Shown: positions 8,408-20,046 of the stretch, piece by piece
Layout of the letters: every line of letters starts with the position of its first letter
Position numbering within the stretch: the first letter of the stretch is position 1
Assembly (NCBI GenBank): GCA_050299335.1
Contig: JBNKVT010000018.1
Coordinates: forward strand, 1 to 64,000
DNA length: 64,000 nt
Reading direction: 5' to 3'
From: JBNKVT01 sp050299335
Lineage (GTDB): Bacteria; Pseudomonadota; Alphaproteobacteria; Rhodobacterales; Rhodobacteraceae
Notes under the pieces: generated by a model
Told to the model about the DNA's origin: nothing
Seen by the model: only the letters and a program-made list of their open reading frames with translations
The model's database searches: none
Position numbers and translations under genes: made by a program

Positions 8408-8698
8408 TCAGCTCAGGACCGAATTCAGCTGCATTGCCATGCCCATGTTGCCTTCGACCTTCAGGCGCTGCGAGGCAAAGGCCGACATGGCGTCAAGCTG
8501 TCCGGCCAGAAGCTCCTGAAAGGTTTCGGCATCCGCGGTCAGGGTGACATCCGCGTCCGCATCGCTGGCCTCGGCGCCGTTTTCGTCGATCCGGACCGAT
8601 CCCTCGCCCTCGATCACGAATTTGGCCGATCCGTCCAGTCCGCCCCCGCCCAGCTTTTCGTTCAGCGCGGCGACGGCGGCGTCGATGATATCGCTCAT
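8408..8698 (-). CDS. SCP2 sterol-binding-domain protein
   Basis: 96 residues from the ATG at 8698, which follows AGGAAACGAGAC; upstream codons in the same frame read as a basic run and are not needed. The whole protein is a single SCP2 fold, a hydrophobic pocket that binds lipids or acyl chains (GSVRIDENGAEASDADADVT, LLAGQLDAMSAF, LKVEGNMGMAMQL). Bacterial single-domain SCP2 proteins are poorly characterised. Its pairing with a lysophospholipase-like hydrolase suggests a lipid substrate. Confidence 0.88.
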   Translation of the reverse strand: MSDIIDAAVAALNEKLGGGGLDGSAKFVIEGEGSVRIDENGAEASDADADVTLTADAETFQELLAGQLDAMSAFASQRLKVEGNMGMAMQLNSVLS

Positions 8699-8794
8699 GT
8701 CTCGTTTCCTTTTCTTGCGCCCCCGCCTTCGGGGGACCATAATGTGATGGACCGGTCGTCGCTTTCGCGCCGGTTCGATGCTACTCTATGATCT

Positions 8795-9382
8795 ATGAAT
8801 GAAATGAAAAAGACATTGCTCGGACTTGCCGTCGCGTCAGGGTTGCTGGCGGGGCTGGCCCCCATCGTTGCCATCGCGCAGCCGGTCAGCCTGATCGAGG
8901 ACCGTGAGGCCAAGATCGACGAGCTGTTCGTGCAGCTTGCCGATCCCGAAACGGTCAACCCGGCCCGGGTCGCCAACCGGATCATGTTCTTCTGGTCGCA
9001 ATCGGGCTCGGCCAGCGCCGATCTCTTGCTCGAGCGGGGCCGCGAGGCGCTGGACGCGGACGATTACGTGCTGGCCATCGAGCATCTGACCGCGCTCACC
9101 GACCATGCGCCGGATTTTGCCGAAGGCTGGAACGCCCGGGCGACGGCGTTTTATCTCGCCGATGAATACGGGCTGGCGCTGCATGACATTCAGATCGCAT
9201 TGTCGCTGAACCCGCGCCATTTCGGGGCGATGTCGGGACTGGCGCTGATATTGGAGGAACTGGGCGATGAGGAAAACGCGCTGAAGGTCTGGCGCGAGGT
9301 GGAATTGCTCCACCCGCGGATGGAAAATCTTGATCAGGCTCTGGAACGCCTGCAAAACGCCACTCTGGGCCGTACGCTCTAA
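8795..9382 (+). CDS. exported TPR-repeat protein
   Basis: 195 residues with a signal peptide (KKTLLGLAVASGLLAGLAPIVAIAQ) and about three tetratricopeptide repeats in residues 70-180 (YVLAIEHLTALTDHAPDFAEGWNARA style units). It is probably periplasmic and a protein-protein adaptor. No clear ribosome site precedes the ATG at 8795; an ATG at 8804 would give a slightly shorter signal peptide. It is divergent from the SCP2 gene and 15 bases upstream of the helicase gene. Confidence 0.82.
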   Translation: MNEMKKTLLGLAVASGLLAGLAPIVAIAQPVSLIEDREAKIDELFVQLADPETVNPARVANRIMFFWSQSGSASADLLLERGREALDADDYVLAIEHLTALTDHAPDFAEGWNARATAFYLADEYGLALHDIQIALSLNPRHFGAMSGLALILEELGDEENALKVWREVELLHPRMENLDQALERLQNATLGRTL

Positions 9383-9397
9383 ATCAGGCGAGCTTCC

Positions 9398-12321
<2,924 letters not shown>

Positions 12322-12325
<4 letters not shown>

Positions 12326-12693
12326 GCGACAGCCTGCGCGTCGACAAGTGGCTGTGGCAGGCGCGGTTCTTCAAGACCCGGACGCTGGCGGCTAAGATTG
12401 TCACCTCGGGGGCGGTCCGGGTGAACGGCAACCGGATCGCGAAAGCTTCGGCCTCGGTGAAACCCGAGGATACCCTGACCTTCCCGCAGGGCGACCGGAT
12501 CAAGGTGGTGCGCATTGTCGAATTGGGGACGCGGCGCGGGCCTGCCCCGGAGGCGCAGGCGCTCTATGAGGACCTGACACCGCCCGAGCCGCCCCGGAAA
12601 TTGCCGGGCAAGGCCCCCGGTTTCGAGGGCAAGGGGCGGCCGACCAAAAAGGACCGGCGCGCCTGGGAGTCAAATCGCGGTGTAGGCTCTTGA
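12322..12693 (+). CDS. S4-domain RNA-binding protein (Hsp15/HslR-like)
   Basis: 123 residues, GTG start overlapping the helicase stop by 4 bases, so co-translated. The N-terminal S4 domain (LRVDKWLWQARFFKTRTLAAKIV...GAVRVNG) matches Hsp15-type proteins, which bind stalled 50S subunits that carry nascent-chain tRNA. The C-terminus is Pro/Lys-rich and basic. Coupling to an RNA helicase supports a role in RNA or ribosome handling. Confidence 0.85.
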
Positions 12694-12739
12694 AACCCGC
12701 CGTTTCATGGTGCAGGTAAGCGCCCTGAAGCGATGGCGA

Positions 12740-12759
12740 GGAAATCGGTTCCGATTTCC
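12740..12759. repeat. perfect palindrome upstream of fdxA
   Basis: GGAAATCGG-TT-CCGATTTCC is a perfect 9-bp inverted repeat with a 2-base centre, 57 bases upstream of the ferredoxin start. It has no T-run, so it is more likely a protein-binding site or a small repeat element than a terminator. Confidence 0.45.
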
Positions 12760-12815
12760 GGCTCGGACATAGCGTTGAGTCAGAATGCCTGAGAAATTTG
12801 GTTGGATAAGCACCC

Positions 12816-13154
12816 GTGACCTATATCGTGAACGACGCCTGCATCAATTGCAAATACACCGACTGCGTCGAAGTCTGCCCCGTGGATTGCTTCTATGAGG
12901 GCGAAAACATGCTCGTCATCCATCCCGATGAATGCATCGATTGCGGCGTCTGCGAACCCGAATGCCCCGCCGATGCCATCCGCCCGGATACCGAGCCCGG
13001 AACCGAGGAATGGGTCGAATTTAATCGAAAATATTCAGAGCTTTGGCCGGTGATCGTCACCAAGAAGGATCAATTGCCTGATGCCGAGAAACATGATGGC
13101 GAGACCGGGAAACTGGAGAAATATTTCTCCGAAAAACCCGGCGAGGGCGGATGA
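12816..13154 (+). CDS. fdxA: seven-iron ferredoxin FdxA
   Basis: 112 residues from a GTG start. By comparison with Azotobacter ferredoxin I, Cys9, Cys17 and Cys50 would hold the [3Fe-4S] cluster and Cys21, Cys40, Cys43 and Cys46 the [4Fe-4S] cluster; Cys12 and Cys25 are the extra cysteines also seen in that family. The C-terminal extension (EWVEFNRKYSELWPVI) is typical of FdxA. It is a soluble electron carrier; the partner is unknown. Confidence 0.95.
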   Translation: MTYIVNDACINCKYTDCVEVCPVDCFYEGENMLVIHPDECIDCGVCEPECPADAIRPDTEPGTEEWVEFNRKYSELWPVIVTKKDQLPDAEKHDGETGKLEKYFSEKPGEGG

Positions 13155-13453
13155 GGGCGGCTTCGGCGCCGATTTGGCGGCCAAAACCCCGCCCGCCTTC
13201 GAAGTTTTCATAAAATTGTAACAGTCAGCTCTGGTGACCCTTTAAAACGGGCTGAATTTCTGCTATATGTTAGCGCGTACAAGGACGGACTGGGGACACC
13301 CTGACCAATCCCGGAAAGGGTGAGTGTGCCGCCGCAGCAAGACATGACCACGGCCTGAGGGCGTCTCGAATGGCGTCTTGGGGCAGTGGTTTGATGTCGC
13401 GGCAAGGGTGCGTAAGGGGTCGTGCCGTCGCCAGACAAGGAAGTAAAGTTCAG
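13155..13453. other. long leader/promoter region of carD
   Basis: No gene is apparent. The first 110 bases are relatively AT-rich around 13208-13270, with TTTAAA (13241) and TATATG (13264) 17 bases apart as a possible sigma-70 promoter. That would give a leader of about 180 bases before carD. The leader has several GC-rich short inverted repeats but no recognised riboswitch. Confidence 0.35.
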
Positions 13454-13969
13454 ATGAGCAAGACCAAGAACAAGGCGGAATTCAAGGCGAACGATTTCGT
13501 GGTCTACCCCGCCCACGGTGTCGGCAAGATCATCTCGATCGACGAGGATGAGGTTGCGGGCATCAGACTCGAGATGTTTGTGATCTCATTCGAAAAGGAC
13601 AAGATGACGCTGCGGGTGCCGACCAACAAGGCCTCCTCCGTCGGCATGCGCTCGCTGTCGTCCCCCAATGTCGTTGGCAAGGCGATGGAGACGCTGAAAG
13701 GCCGGGCACGGGTGAAGCGCGCCATGTGGTCGCGCCGGGCGCAGGAATATGAACAGAAGATCAATTCCGGCGACCTGATCTCGATTGCCGAGGTGGTCCG
13801 CGACCTGCACCGCAATGACGACCAGCGCGAACAGTCCTATTCCGAGCGCCAGCTCTACGAGGCGGCGCTCGAACGGCTGTCGCGCGAGGTTGCGGCTGTC
13901 GACGGGATCGAGGAATTCTTGGCCCAGCAGAAGATCGGCGAAGTGCTGGACGCCCGCGCGGCGGCCTGA
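13454..13969 (+). CDS. carD: CarD-family transcriptional regulator
   Basis: 171 residues from the ATG at 13454, preceded by AAGGAAG. The N-terminal RNA-polymerase-interacting Tudor-like domain (FVVYPAHGVGKIISIDEDEV, residues 14-75) is followed by a helical DNA-binding domain (residues 80-165). CarD contacts the RNA polymerase beta subunit and stabilises open complexes, commonly at rRNA promoters. It is convergent with rne across a strong shared terminator. Confidence 0.94.
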   Translation: MSKTKNKAEFKANDFVVYPAHGVGKIISIDEDEVAGIRLEMFVISFEKDKMTLRVPTNKASSVGMRSLSSPNVVGKAMETLKGRARVKRAMWSRRAQEYEQKINSGDLISIAEVVRDLHRNDDQREQSYSERQLYEAALERLSREVAAVDGIEEFLAQQKIGEVLDARAAA

Positions 13970-13994
13970 ATCTTCTCCCACTGCCGGAAATAAG

Positions 13995-14022
13995 AAACGG
14001 GCCCCTTGAGGCCCGTTTTTTT
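13995..14022. terminator. bidirectional rho-independent terminator between carD and rne
   Basis: The stem AAACGGGCC (13995-14003) pairs with GGCCCGTTT (14010-14018) around a 6-base loop, with a T7 run on the plus strand and an A-run on the other. It serves the convergent carD and rne genes. Confidence 0.9.
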
Positions 14023-14068
14023 ATTGCTTGAGGCGATGCCGTCACCCCGCCGATGGGTCGTCTTCCGC

Positions 14069-16768
14069 TCAGTTGCCGATGGCGCGCGACCACCAGCCGC
14101 GGCGTTTCGGGGCCTCCGCGTCGTCCTGGGGCTCGGCCGAGGCATCGGTGGCCACTTCGGCGGGTGCGGCCTTGGCCTTGTCGATAGTCTCCTGTGCCGA
14201 GGCCCGGACCCGGGGTTTTCGGGTCGGTTGCGAGGTGGCTTCGGGCTGAGGCGCGGTTGCCGGGGCAGGGTCGGAGGACGGTTCGGCATCCGACACTGCG
14301 GACGCGGCCGGAGCAGCCTGCATTGCAGGTTCGGCCTGAGCTGCTGTCTCCTTATCGGTAGCCTGGTCGCTCGCTTCGTTCCCTTCGTCACGTTCCGAAG
14401 CCGCTGCTTCCTTGGCCTTGCCGGAAGAGCGCGTGCGGGTTCTGGGTTTTTGGGCGGGCCTGTCGTTGCTGTCTTCGGCCTCAGTTTCAGCCCCAGATTC
14501 GGCTTCAGACCGTGTTGCGTCGCGGTTGGTGTCCGCGTCAGCAGGTTTCTGCGACGCACCCTGGGCCTTGTCGCTGCCGCCGGACCGGTCGTCGCCACTT
14601 TCCTGGGGCGCCCCATCCTCGTCGCCGCGGCGGCCACTGCGGCGGCGGCGGCGGCGGCGGCGTTTGCGGGGCTGGTCCTCGCCATCGTTCCCATCGGAGG
14701 TTTCGGCGGTGGCAGGGGATTCGCCGTCTTCGTCCTCATCATCCTCCAGCGTCACGGAGGAGGCCGACACCGCGTTGAGCGCCTCGGCTTCGGGCACGAT
14801 GCGGCTGGCGGTCTTGAAGCGCTCCAGGCGATAGTCGGGGCTGATGAGGGCCGGGTCGCCCTCGATCCGGACCGACAGGCCGAAGCGGGCTTCGATCATG
14901 GCGATATGCTCGCGCTTCTGGTTCAGAAGATAGTTGGCGATCTGGTAGGGCACCGTCACCAGCACCTCGCGCGAGCGCTTGCGCACGCCTTCCTCTTCCA
15001 GCTCGCGCATAATCGCCAGCGCCAAACTGTCCGCCGAGCGGGTCCGCCCGGTGCCGTGGCAATGGGGGCAGGGGGCGGTGGTCGCCTCCAGCATGCCGGG
15101 GCGCAGGCGCTGGCGCGACATCTCAAGAAGGCCGAAATTCGAGATACGGCCCACCTGGATACGGGCGCGGTCGTTTTTCAGCCGGTCCTTGAGGCGGCGT
15201 TCGACGGCCATGTTGTTCTTGCGCTCGTCCATGTCGATGAAATCGATGACGATCAGCCCCGCAAGGTCGCGCAGGCGGGCCTGACGGGCGACCTCCTCGG
15301 CGGCCTCGAGATTGGTCTTGAGCGCGGTGTCCTCGATCGACTGTTCCTTGGTCGCCCGGCCCGAGTTCACGTCCACGGCGACCAGCGCCTCGGTGACGTC
15401 GATGACGATATAGCCGCCGGATTTCAGTTGCACCGTGGGGTTGAACATCGCCGAGAGATAATTTTCGACCTGATAGCGCGAGAACAGCGGCTGCGGGTCG
15501 GCATAGAGCTTCACGTTCTTCGCATGCGAAGGCATGAGCATCTTCATGTAGTCCTTGGCCTCGCGGTAGCCGCGTTCGCCATCGACGAAGATCTCGTCGA
15601 TTTCCTTCGAATAGAGGTCGCGGATGGTACGCTTGATCAGGCTGCCTTCCTCGTAGATCGGGGCGGGGGCGATGGACTTCATGGTGAGGTCCTTGATCTG
15701 CTCCCACTGGCGGAGCAGGAATTCGTAGTCGCGCTTGATCTCGGATTTGGTCCGCTGCGCCCCAGCGGTGCGCACGATCAGCCCGGCGCCTTCGGGCACC
15801 ATGATCTCGCCGGCGATTTCCTTGAGCTTCTTGCGGTCGGCGGCGTTGGTGATCTTGCGGGAGATGCCGCCGCCCCGGGCGGTATTGGGCATCAGGACAC
15901 AGTAGCGGCCGGCGAGGCTGAGATAGGTGGTCAGGGCGGCCCCCTTGTTGCCGCGCTCTTCCTTGACGACCTGCACCAGCAGGATCTGGCGGACCTTGAT
16001 GACCTCCTGGATCTTGTATTTGCGAAGACGCGGCTTGCGGCGGACGATTTCTTCCTTCTCGGCCTCGGCGCCGAGGGTTTCGACATCGTCTTCCTCGCCA
16101 TCGGGTCCGGCTTCGACCTCGGAATCGGCCTGGTCCTCGGTCTGGCCATCATCATCGGCGACAGGGGCCTCGTCGTCGTCGGACGGTTCCTCGGCGACCC
16201 GGATGTCCACCTCGCCAGAGGCGGCGTTTGCCGGTGGCACATCCTTCAGGGCGTTTTCTGGCAAATCTTCCAGAAGGCCGGTCTCGTCCTCGGTCTCGAT
16301 ATCGGTGACGTCGTCGAGATTGCCTGACTCCTGGCCTTTCACCGCATCCCTGCCCGAAGGCGCGCCATCGCTGGCGGCTTTCGAACGCGAGCGCGACCGG
16401 GAACGGGATTTCGAACTGGATTTCGAACTGGATTTCTGGCCGGATCTGGATTTTTCCGCCTCCTCCTGCATCCGCTTTTCGTACTCCGCCTCTTCGGCGA
16501 GCAGGGCTTCGCGGTCGGCAGTGGGGATCTGGTAATAGTCGGGATGGATTTCCGAGAAGGCCAGGAAACCGTGCCGGTTGCCGCCGTATTCGACAAAGGC
16601 GGCCTGCAGCGAGGGTTCGACCCGCGTGACCTTGGCGAGATAGATATTCCCGGCTAGCTGGCGCTTGTTGAGCGATTCAAAGTCGAATTCCTCGACCTTG
16701 TTTCCGTCGACGACCACGACCCGGGTTTCCTCCGCATGGGTCGCGTCGATGAGCATTTTCTTGGGCAT
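14069..16768 (-). CDS. rne: ribonuclease E
   Basis: 899 residues. It is the endonuclease and scaffold of the RNA degradosome. The N-terminal S1 domain is split by an insertion at about residues 100-250 that has an RS-repeat tract (117-130) and a long acidic stretch. The catalytic core follows (VDVNSGRATKEQSIEDT, GLIVIDFIDMDERKNN), then the zinc-link CPHCHGTGR. The C-terminal third is low-complexity, with an Arg-rich block (KRRRRRRRRSGRR) and a final PKRRGWWSRAIGN. In Caulobacter such a GWW tail binds polynucleotide phosphorylase. It is convergent with carD. About 630 bases separate it from divergent mrcA. Confidence 0.97.
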   Translation of the reverse strand: MPKKMLIDATHAEETRVVVVDGNKVEEFDFESLNKRQLAGNIYLAKVTRVEPSLQAAFVEYGGNRHGFLAFSEIHPDYYQIPTADREALLAEEAEYEKRMQEEAEKSRSGQKSSSKSSSKSRSRSRSRSKAASDGAPSGRDAVKGQESGNLDDVTDIETEDETGLLEDLPENALKDVPPANAASGEVDIRVAEEPSDDDEAPVADDDGQTEDQADSEVEAGPDGEEDDVETLGAEAEKEEIVRRKPRLRKYKIQEVIKVRQILLVQVVKEERGNKGAALTTYLSLAGRYCVLMPNTARGGGISRKITNAADRKKLKEIAGEIMVPEGAGLIVRTAGAQRTKSEIKRDYEFLLRQWEQIKDLTMKSIAPAPIYEEGSLIKRTIRDLYSKEIDEIFVDGERGYREAKDYMKMLMPSHAKNVKLYADPQPLFSRYQVENYLSAMFNPTVQLKSGGYIVIDVTEALVAVDVNSGRATKEQSIEDTALKTNLEAAEEVARQARLRDLAGLIVIDFIDMDERKNNMAVERRLKDRLKNDRARIQVGRISNFGLLEMSRQRLRPGMLEATTAPCPHCHGTGRTRSADSLALAIMRELEEEGVRKRSREVLVTVPYQIANYLLNQKREHIAMIEARFGLSVRIEGDPALISPDYRLERFKTASRIVPEAEALNAVSASSVTLEDDEDEDGESPATAETSDGNDGEDQPRKRRRRRRRRSGRRGDEDGAPQESGDDRSGGSDKAQGASQKPADADTNRDATRSEAESGAETEAEDSNDRPAQKPRTRTRSSGKAKEAAASERDEGNEASDQATDKETAAQAEPAMQAAPAASAVSDAEPSSDPAPATAPQPEATSQPTRKPRVRASAQETIDKAKAAPAEVATDASAEPQDDAEAPKRRGWWSRAIGN

Positions 16769-17398
16769 GTATACTTTCTGAACGCGCCGGGCGGCGCCGA
16801 TCCTTGCAGACGGGCGGGGTATCGGGGCGTCACATTTCGGGCAATTTGGCGCGGACAGGCCATGGCTCGTCGGCGGATTGCCGCCGGCGTCACCAATATT
16901 CCTGCACTGTCGTCGCGTTGCATCGCGGTTCTGTCTCCAGCACCGGGCCGTGAGGACGGTGCCAAATTATGTCCCGGCCAGAGCCGGGAATTCGGGTGGT
17001 GCGAGGGCACCTGTCGCTATATGCCGGTGTCTCCAAAGGCGGTTTTCCGCCTTCGCGAGCCGCCCGACGGGCGACTATTCAATGGGCAGGTCCCGGGGAA
17101 AATCAGCCGGGGCCACTTTGGCTAGAATACGCGTTCCCGGGGTGGAAACACAATCGCTTTTTAGTCTGCCTTCAAGGTGGTAACGATTTGGTAAAGATCA
17201 GGACACCGCGCAGCGGTGGCCGGGGCGAGGTGCTGGAGCGGGCCCACAGAGATCGCCAGCATGGTTTGTCCGCGTCGTGATGCCTGTCAGGCTTCGGGAG
17301 GCGTCGAATTACAAAACATTAAGTGATCTCTGGTTTCTTTCCCCTCGGGCGGCAGGCTGCTAAACTGCCGCGTCAGAGCAGAACGAAGGTGAGCGGCA
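16769..17398. other. 630-base intergenic region between rne and mrcA
   Basis: No convincing gene is seen on either strand; open frames here lack ribosome sites and recognisable motifs. It presumably contains the divergent promoters and a long rne leader, as rne genes often have autoregulated 5' untranslated regions. One stable short hairpin (AAGGCGG-TTTT-CCGCCTT, 17036-17053) is visible. Confidence 0.4.
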
Positions 17399-19948
17399 GT
17401 GAGCAAGGTGTTTCGCGGAGTCCTGAATTTCCTCGGTTTCCTCTTTGCCTGGGGCTCGATGGGGCTGCTTCTGGGCATCGGCATGCTGGCGGCGATATTC
17501 TACCTCTATGGCAAGGACTTGCCCGAACACGCCCAGCTGGCGCAATACGCGCCGCCCACCTTGTCGCGCATCTATTCGGGACGCGGTGAATTGATGGACG
17601 AATTCGCGACCGAACGGCGCATGTACACGCCCATCGACGAGATTCCGGATGTGGTGAAATACGCCTTCATCTCGGCCGAGGATAAGAATTTCTACCACCA
17701 CCGGGGGTTCGATCCGCGTGGCATGGCGGCGGCGGCCTATCAGGCGATGAAGGGCAACGGGCTGCGCGGGGCGTCGACGATCACCCAGCAGGTGATGAAG
17801 AACTTCCTTTTGACCTCCGACCGTTCGGCGGTCCGCAAGATCAAGGAGATCATCCTGGCCACCCGGCTGGAGGCGACCCTGTCGAAGGACGAGATCCTCG
17901 GGCTCTATCTCAACGAGATATTCCTCGGACAGAATTCCTACGGGGTGACGGCGGCGGCGCAGTCCTATTTCGCCAAGTCTCTGGAGGAACTGACCGTCGG
18001 CGAGGCCGCCTATCTAGCTGCCCTGCCGAAGGCGCCGTCGAACCGGCATCCGGTCCGTCAAAAAGAGGCGGCGATCTTCTGGCGCAACAACACCCTGCGC
18101 GAGATGTGGGAAAACGGCTATATCACCAGGGAGATTTATGAACGCGAAGCGGCAGCCGACCTGCTGACGGTGCAGTCGGGCGATATCCTCTCGGCGCGGT
18201 CGCAATTACCGCCGCGCGATTATTTCACCGACGAGATCCGTCGGCAGCTGTCCGACAAGCTGGATGGCGGCGAGGAGGAGCTGTTTACCGGCGGCCTGAC
18301 CATCCGCGCCACCGTCGATCCCGAGCTGCAGCAGGTCGCCGCCCAGGCGCTGCGCAACGGGCTGGAGAAATACGACCGCTCGCGCGGGGTCTATCTGGGT
18401 CCGCTGGCGGTGTTGCCCTTCGAAGTGATGGGCAACGACGACTGGCGCGAACCGCTGGCGGAAATGCAGCTGCCCCGCGATATCGAGGGCTGGCATCTGG
18501 CCGTGGTGCTGGAGGTCGGCGACAATTCGGCCCGGATCGGGGTCGAGGACGTGGCCGAGGACGCAGATGGGCATTACCTGACGCTGAAGGACGCTTCCTG
18601 GATCGCGCGCATCCGCTACGAGGAGCGCCCCTCGGGCAAGCCCCGGACCGCCGCCGATCTGTGGCAGGTCGGCGACGTGGTGCTGGTCATGCCGGTCGAG
18701 GAAGAGGGAGAGACCCGCTGGTCGCTGCGCCAGATCCCGGAAATTCAGGGCGGGTTCATGGCGATGGACACCCAGACCGGCCGGGTGCTGGCGATGCAGG
18801 GCGGGTTCTCGTACCAGCATTCGGTGTTCAACCGGGCAACGCAGGCGACGCGCCAGCCCGGATCGGCCTTCAAGCCCTTCGTCTATGCCGCCGCGCTGGA
18901 CAGCGGCTACACCCCGGCCTCGATCGTCGTCGACGCGCCGGTGCAGGTCGAGGCGGGGGGGCGTATCTGGCGGCCGACCAATTCGTCGAACCGGTTCTAC
19001 GGCCCCGCCCCCCTGCGCACGGGCATCGAACAGTCGCGCAACCTGATGACGGTGCGCATCGCTCAGGATATCACCATGGAGCGGGTCGGCGCCTATGCTG
19101 AACGCTTCGGGGTCTATGACAATATGCCGCCCCTGTTGTCCTATTCGTTGGGGGCCGGGGAGACGACGCTGTTCAAGATGGTCGCGGCCTACGGGATGTT
19201 CGCCAATGGCGGCAAGCGGGTCGAGCCGACGCTGGTCGACCGGGTGCAGGACCGCCATGGCAATACCATCTACCGCCACGATCAGCGCGGCTGCCGGGAC
19301 TGTCAGACGGAAGACTTCGACGGCAAGCTGCCCTGGATCTGGGACACTGCGAGCCAGGTGATGGACCCGGTGACCGCCTATCAACTGTCCTCGATGATGC
19401 AGGGCGTTGTCGATCGCGGCACGGCGGCCTCGACGGTGGGGGCGCATTTCGACGTGCCGATCTCGGGCAAGACCGGCACCACCAATGACAGCAAGGACGC
19501 GTGGTTCATCGGCTTCACCCCGAAAATCGTCGCCGGCTGCTATATCGGTTTCGACACGCCGCGCCCGATGGGCCAGGGGGCCTATGGAGGCACGCTCTGC
19601 GGGCCGGTCTTCACGGAATTCATGAAGGTCGCCCTGGAAAACCACGGCTCGTTCAAGCGTCCGCAGCCGCCGGGCACGGTGATGGTCAAGATCGACCGCT
19701 ATACCGGCCAGCGCCTGCCCAACGGTGCTTCGGGCCGCTCGGTGGTGGCCGAGCTGTTCCGGGCCGGCGAGGAACCGGCCGTGGGCGGATTCGGCAATTA
19801 CATCGATGGCGGTTTCGCCATGGGCTCGGACCTGCCGCTTTACGACCGCTCGGGCCGGCTGGTCGAGGAGGTGACCATCGACGGGCGCACGACCCAGGTG
19901 CCGACGGGGACGTCCTCGGGCGATCTGATCTCGAACGGCCTTTACTGA
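17399..19948 (+). CDS. mrcA: penicillin-binding protein 1A (class A bifunctional PBP)
   Basis: 849 residues from a GTG start preceded by GAAGGTGAG. A membrane anchor spans about residues 12-36. The glycosyltransferase domain carries EDKNFYHHRGFD with catalytic Glu94, and RGASTITQQ. The transpeptidase domain has the active Ser in SAFK (around residue 488), SRN near 545 and KTG near 690, all intact. It polymerises and cross-links peptidoglycan in the periplasm. An OB-like domain lies between the two enzymatic domains, as in PBP1A. Confidence 0.96.
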   Translation: MSKVFRGVLNFLGFLFAWGSMGLLLGIGMLAAIFYLYGKDLPEHAQLAQYAPPTLSRIYSGRGELMDEFATERRMYTPIDEIPDVVKYAFISAEDKNFYHHRGFDPRGMAAAAYQAMKGNGLRGASTITQQVMKNFLLTSDRSAVRKIKEIILATRLEATLSKDEILGLYLNEIFLGQNSYGVTAAAQSYFAKSLEELTVGEAAYLAALPKAPSNRHPVRQKEAAIFWRNNTLREMWENGYITREIYEREAAADLLTVQSGDILSARSQLPPRDYFTDEIRRQLSDKLDGGEEELFTGGLTIRATVDPELQQVAAQALRNGLEKYDRSRGVYLGPLAVLPFEVMGNDDWREPLAEMQLPRDIEGWHLAVVLEVGDNSARIGVEDVAEDADGHYLTLKDASWIARIRYEERPSGKPRTAADLWQVGDVVLVMPVEEEGETRWSLRQIPEIQGGFMAMDTQTGRVLAMQGGFSYQHSVFNRATQATRQPGSAFKPFVYAAALDSGYTPASIVVDAPVQVEAGGRIWRPTNSSNRFYGPAPLRTGIEQSRNLMTVRIAQDITMERVGAYAERFGVYDNMPPLLSYSLGAGETTLFKMVAAYGMFANGGKRVEPTLVDRVQDRHGNTIYRHDQRGCRDCQTEDFDGKLPWIWDTASQVMDPVTAYQLSSMMQGVVDRGTAASTVGAHFDVPISGKTGTTNDSKDAWFIGFTPKIVAGCYIGFDTPRPMGQGAYGGTLCGPVFTEFMKVALENHGSFKRPQPPGTVMVKIDRYTGQRLPNGASGRSVVAELFRAGEEPAVGGFGNYIDGGFAMGSDLPLYDRSGRLVEEVTIDGRTTQVPTGTSSGDLISNGLY

Positions 19949-20046
19949 CCGGGACCAAGGCCTTATGTCTGCCGGCTGAACCGCTGCCGCGCCATGAGGC
20001 CGGTGCTTTTGCGCAGCAATATCAAGCCATTTCCGGAGCAGTCCCC

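Noticed and set aside
14006..16327. 773-residue plus-strand open frame opposite rne
   Set aside because: It is a shadow of the high-GC rne gene; the minus-strand frame has clear RNase E motifs.
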